Translations under genes and position numbers: made by a program
Notes under the pieces: generated by a model
What the model was told of the DNA's origin: nothing
Seen by the model: the letters and a program-made list of their open reading frames with translations, nothing else
The model's database searches: none
DNA from: Fibrobacterota bacterium
GTDB taxonomy: Bacteria; Fibrobacterota; Chitinivibrionia; Chitinivibrionales; Chitinispirillaceae
Assembly (NCBI GenBank): GCA_023436205.1
Contig: JAEZKC010000067.1
Span: 1-33,866, forward strand
Reading direction: 5' to 3'
Length of the DNA: 33,866 nucleotides
Part shown: positions 31,146-33,866 of the stretch, piece after piece
Layout: every line of letters begins with the position of its first letter
Numbering within the stretch: position 1 is the first letter of the stretch

Positions 31146-33614
31146 ATGAGACAAGTTTCATTGATTTCAGCATTAATTTTATTCATAGTTAATGTTTCTT
31201 TTTCTTCACTCCTGACAGTATCCAAAAGTAGTTCAGCTCAGTTTTCCATGTTGCAGGATGCAGTTGATGCTGCCCGGGAGGGTGATACAGTAGAAATAAT
31301 TGGAACTGATGTGTATGAAGAACAGGTAACTATTTCCAAAAATAAGATTCTGCTCCGATCCCGTAATCCATCCGCCGAGTTGAAGCCGGTGATCCGATGG
31401 CAGGATACGGAAAATTTCGGGCCGACCACCTGTGCGGAGGCAAAGGATTCTACACAGGTCACTTTTGATCACAACGGAGCATTACGGGTGAATGGTTGTC
31501 AGGAGGTTATTATTGAGGGTTTGTGCATCGATGGGGTTAGTCCTATCGTACGGTCCTATCAAAATATTTGGGATGGACAAGTCCCTTGCATGAATCCGCA
31601 TTCATTCGGCAGTGTGGGAATAAATATTCGTTCTTCGGGATCAATCATAGTGCGGTATTGCGAGGTAATCAATACATTTTTCGGTATCTATGTGAAGGAT
31701 AGAAATGTTGGTGGTGTAAATGCTCCCAAAACTGTATCTGTCGACAACGGAATCCCCCTTTCTCTGTTCGGGAAAATGGGAAACCATCTTATCGAGCGCA
31801 ACCGTATACACGCAAATTCATTCGGGCTGATGTTTGATGATTTATGGGATCTTGGCTCCACAGTACGTTACAATTTGTTTTACAGTAATTATCATCAGAG
31901 CACTGCGATCATCAATACCGTTATGGCTTTTCCATCAGGTACAGGTAGACATTTCCCAGGTGGTGCCCTCTTTTTCAGAGATGTAATCTTTTCACCGGTT
32001 GCCATCTACAATAATACTTTTTGGAATAACTACCTTTTTTACTGTGCGAACTGGAAAGTGGGTGGGCAGCATCTGGCATTTAATAACATTATGGGTGAAC
32101 CCAAATATCCTTGGAGCAACGGGTACCCCGGAGAACAGTTTAGAAGCACCGATTGGCTTTGCCTGAGCGGTAAAGGATTACCCTGTCGTACCATGAACAG
32201 TACTTTTTCATCAATGTTGAACCATATACTTCGTGGCCAATTTTCATGGATTCCTTATTGTAAAAATAATGAAAGGTGTTCTCTTAGTTTTAATTACGAT
32301 AATAGTGTAATGATTTCAATGGATATCAGTACTGTGAGAAGTAAAGATACTACATTCCAGTTGCGGTGCCGGCACGATTCAATTTATCAGATATCCGTTA
32401 GTCACCCATGTTTTCAAGGAGCACCTATTTATCACTCATCCCTACCTTCGAAAGCTTCTTTTTCACAAAAGGCAAATGCCAGCTGGCTAGAAACGGATTC
32501 CATATTTACTTGTTTTGATGAAGACTCTTCTAATTTTCTTGAGCCTGACTGGATAAGTCATAATGCGACGTTTCTGAGAAATAAAGGATGGCAAGAAATA
32601 GGAATAAGGGATGCCGATGGACTTGTTGCAGATATTGGCGCCGCACAAAAACAGGGAATACCTCAGACATTGGTTCGTATTAGGCCAACAGCACCAGTTA
32701 CAATCGCCGGCACTGAAGCTCGTGTGCAATTCAGATTGGAATCTTTATACGGTAACATAACTAATCCTAGAATAAAATTTCTTAGATTTGTGAAAAACGT
32801 GCCAATCGTCGGTGAAGGGAGCTTGGGCGCCAAAACCATTATCCCTGATTCTGATATGGTGTTAATTGATATTCCAGATGCTCCCGTCAATGTCGGAGTT
32901 TCTACATTGAATCTCAATGTTCCTGAGCGTCTTCCTAAGCAGGATTACGCTTTCTTTGAAATGACCATAGAAGGTACTGGGCCTAACGGGATTCCGGTCA
33001 CTTCCGATGTCGGATTTCTCCCTTACAGAAAGCAGGCAGGACGAATTGTCGTTGAGATATGGGATGAGAATATGGACCAGAAAAAGAGATCTGTGAAGGT
33101 CGGAGAACCCGTAAACCTGAAAGTGAGTGTTTATAAGAACGGCGATACTCTATCAACTACTGAGCTCAAGGATATAGAAATAAAATTAGCATCCGGGTAC
33201 TCTTTAAAAAACGGGACTGGAGAGCCGCTTTCCATTTCGAGTATAACGGGGTCTCTTACCGAAACCATTATGTTCACCGAAATTCCTGAAAACATAAATG
33301 ATGTGGTTAATGTCACAGGTACCTATTCTGTAAATGATACAATTAATATGCTGTGGGGTTTTACTGATGCTGTGTCGGTGAATAGAGGTGATAACGTATC
33401 AGGTTATGATTGGGTGAAAAGAATCGATGCGAAAAAACCCGTAACTTTGCAAATATTTGATCTGCGAGGAAGATCTGTTCTTAAAGTGAACGGTAGGAAA
33501 GATCTTAATGAAATTAGTGATGTTAAATCAAAAATACCTTCCGGTGCATACATTATCAGACTTGAGCAGGATGGTTGTCTGATTAAGAGTAGCAAGCAAA
33601 TGCTCAATCGTTAA
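31146..33614 (+). CDS. secreted right-handed beta-helix protein with T9SS-like sorting tail
   Basis: The 822-aa protein has a Sec signal peptide (about 1-20). A pectate-lyase-like right-handed beta-helix follows (about 35-330): DAVDAAREGDTVEI, VNGCQEVIIEGLCIDG, GINIRSSGSIIVRYCEVINT, HLIERNRIHANSFGLMFDD and FSPVAIYNNTFWNN rungs. Then come beta-sandwich regions (about 530-730) and a C-terminal sorting domain of about 70 residues with LQIFDLRGRSVLKVN and IPSGAYIIRLEQ, like the type IX secretion tails common in Bacteroidota and Fibrobacterota. Catalytic residues are not evident, so it may bind or cleave polysaccharide. No defence role is apparent. Confidence 0.78.
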   Translation: MRQVSLISALILFIVNVSFSSLLTVSKSSSAQFSMLQDAVDAAREGDTVEIIGTDVYEEQVTISKNKILLRSRNPSAELKPVIRWQDTENFGPTTCAEAKDSTQVTFDHNGALRVNGCQEVIIEGLCIDGVSPIVRSYQNIWDGQVPCMNPHSFGSVGINIRSSGSIIVRYCEVINTFFGIYVKDRNVGGVNAPKTVSVDNGIPLSLFGKMGNHLIERNRIHANSFGLMFDDLWDLGSTVRYNLFYSNYHQSTAIINTVMAFPSGTGRHFPGGALFFRDVIFSPVAIYNNTFWNNYLFYCANWKVGGQHLAFNNIMGEPKYPWSNGYPGEQFRSTDWLCLSGKGLPCRTMNSTFSSMLNHILRGQFSWIPYCKNNERCSLSFNYDNSVMISMDISTVRSKDTTFQLRCRHDSIYQISVSHPCFQGAPIYHSSLPSKASFSQKANASWLETDSIFTCFDEDSSNFLEPDWISHNATFLRNKGWQEIGIRDADGLVADIGAAQKQGIPQTLVRIRPTAPVTIAGTEARVQFRLESLYGNITNPRIKFLRFVKNVPIVGEGSLGAKTIIPDSDMVLIDIPDAPVNVGVSTLNLNVPERLPKQDYAFFEMTIEGTGPNGIPVTSDVGFLPYRKQAGRIVVEIWDENMDQKKRSVKVGEPVNLKVSVYKNGDTLSTTELKDIEIKLASGYSLKNGTGEPLSISSITGSLTETIMFTEIPENINDVVNVTGTYSVNDTINMLWGFTDAVSVNRGDNVSGYDWVKRIDAKKPVTLQIFDLRGRSVLKVNGRKDLNEISDVKSKIPSGAYIIRLEQDGCLIKSSKQMLNR

Positions 33615-33626
33615 TCTTTTATTTCT

Positions 33627-33655
33627 GGGGGGCGATATCGGAATCGTCCCCCTTT
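33627..33655 (+). terminator. rho-independent terminator after the beta-helix gene
   Basis: A 10-bp stem GGGGGGCGAT (33627-33636) pairs with ATCGTCCCCC (33643-33652) through one G-U pair across a 6-nt loop, followed by TTT and an AT-rich run. It begins 13 nt after the stop codon. Confidence 0.7.
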
Positions 33656-33740
33656 CAATTTGTAATCTATATCCCGCGATACCTCTTCTGTATTATCTCC
33701 AATTACCGCCTGTGAGGTGTGGCAGCGCCTTCCAGGCTAG

Positions 33741-33866
33741 AAGGGGTTGCGTCTCTTAGCCCAGGGATTCCTTCCCCGGGTACGATGCCCCGGGAACGAT
33801 TGCCCGGGGATCATTTCCTGTGTACCGGGTGATTCCGAAAGTCCCCTTCAGGGATTAAGGGGCTCA
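33741..33866 (+). repeat. long direct repeat, copy 2, at the window edge
   Basis: This 126-bp copy matches 11445-11555 at both ends, with an inserted central palindrome (CCCCGGG and CCCGGGG arms at about 33788-33808). The window ends inside or at the end of the element, so its full extent is not visible. Confidence 0.85.

Overview
The window reads as an accessory defence island of a Gram-negative bacterium, most likely a Fibrobacterota (Chitinispirillum/Chitinivibrio-type) relative. That placement is inference. It rests on lipoproteins with a carboxypeptidase-regulatory-like domain and a CBM11/CIA30-like C-terminus, and on a secreted beta-helix protein ending in a type IX secretion-like sorting domain (FDLRGR). 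Dispersed GC-rich palindromic repeats fit the same picture. There are no rRNA or tRNA genes and no CRISPR array that I can see.

Region 1 (1-11.1 kb) is a string of single plus-strand genes and gene fossils. The left edge is unassigned repeat-like DNA. It is followed by a truncated STY4851/ECs_5259-like fragment in frame with a short superfamily-1 helicase, a stand-alone M41 (FtsH-type) peptidase, two hypothetical genes, a TRL-like lipoprotein, a single-chain GmrSD-type (DUF262+DUF1524) type IV restriction enzyme, a second lipoprotein, a phospholipase-D-like protein with zinc ribbons, a DUF6308-like protein and a possible uracil-DNA-glycosylase-fold protein. Two restriction-type relics lie between them: the N-terminus of an HNH endonuclease and a broken PD-(D/E)XK nuclease.

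Region 2 (11.1-14.1 kb) is rich in repeats: GC-rich palindromes, an orphan HigA-like antitoxin, an outer-membrane beta-barrel protein, and a GxxExxY protein gene set between three copies of a repeat of about 180 bp.

Region 3 (14.1-23.4 kb) is the most unusual part. It is an McrBC-type restriction operon (mcrB first, mcrC last) whose two subunits are separated by three translationally coupled genes: a P-loop kinase-glycosyltransferase fusion, a radical SAM enzyme, and a 1008-residue protein with three glycosyltransferase-like domains around a kinase-like domain. All five genes overlap or lie within 2 nt of each other, and a good sigma70-like promoter precedes mcrB. I know of no described McrBC system with this architecture. 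It suggests either a modification arm coupled to McrBC or a glycan cassette carried inside it.

Region 4 (23.4-30.9 kb, minus strand) is a complete type I Wadjet anti-plasmid system, jetA-jetB-jetC-jetD, with overlapping genes, followed by a Pol-beta-type nucleotidyltransferase that meets mcrC tail to tail.

Region 5 (31.1 kb to the end) is the secreted beta-helix protein with a clear terminator, and then a second copy of the palindromic repeat seen at 11.4 kb. These two direct copies bracket the segment carrying McrBC and Wadjet.
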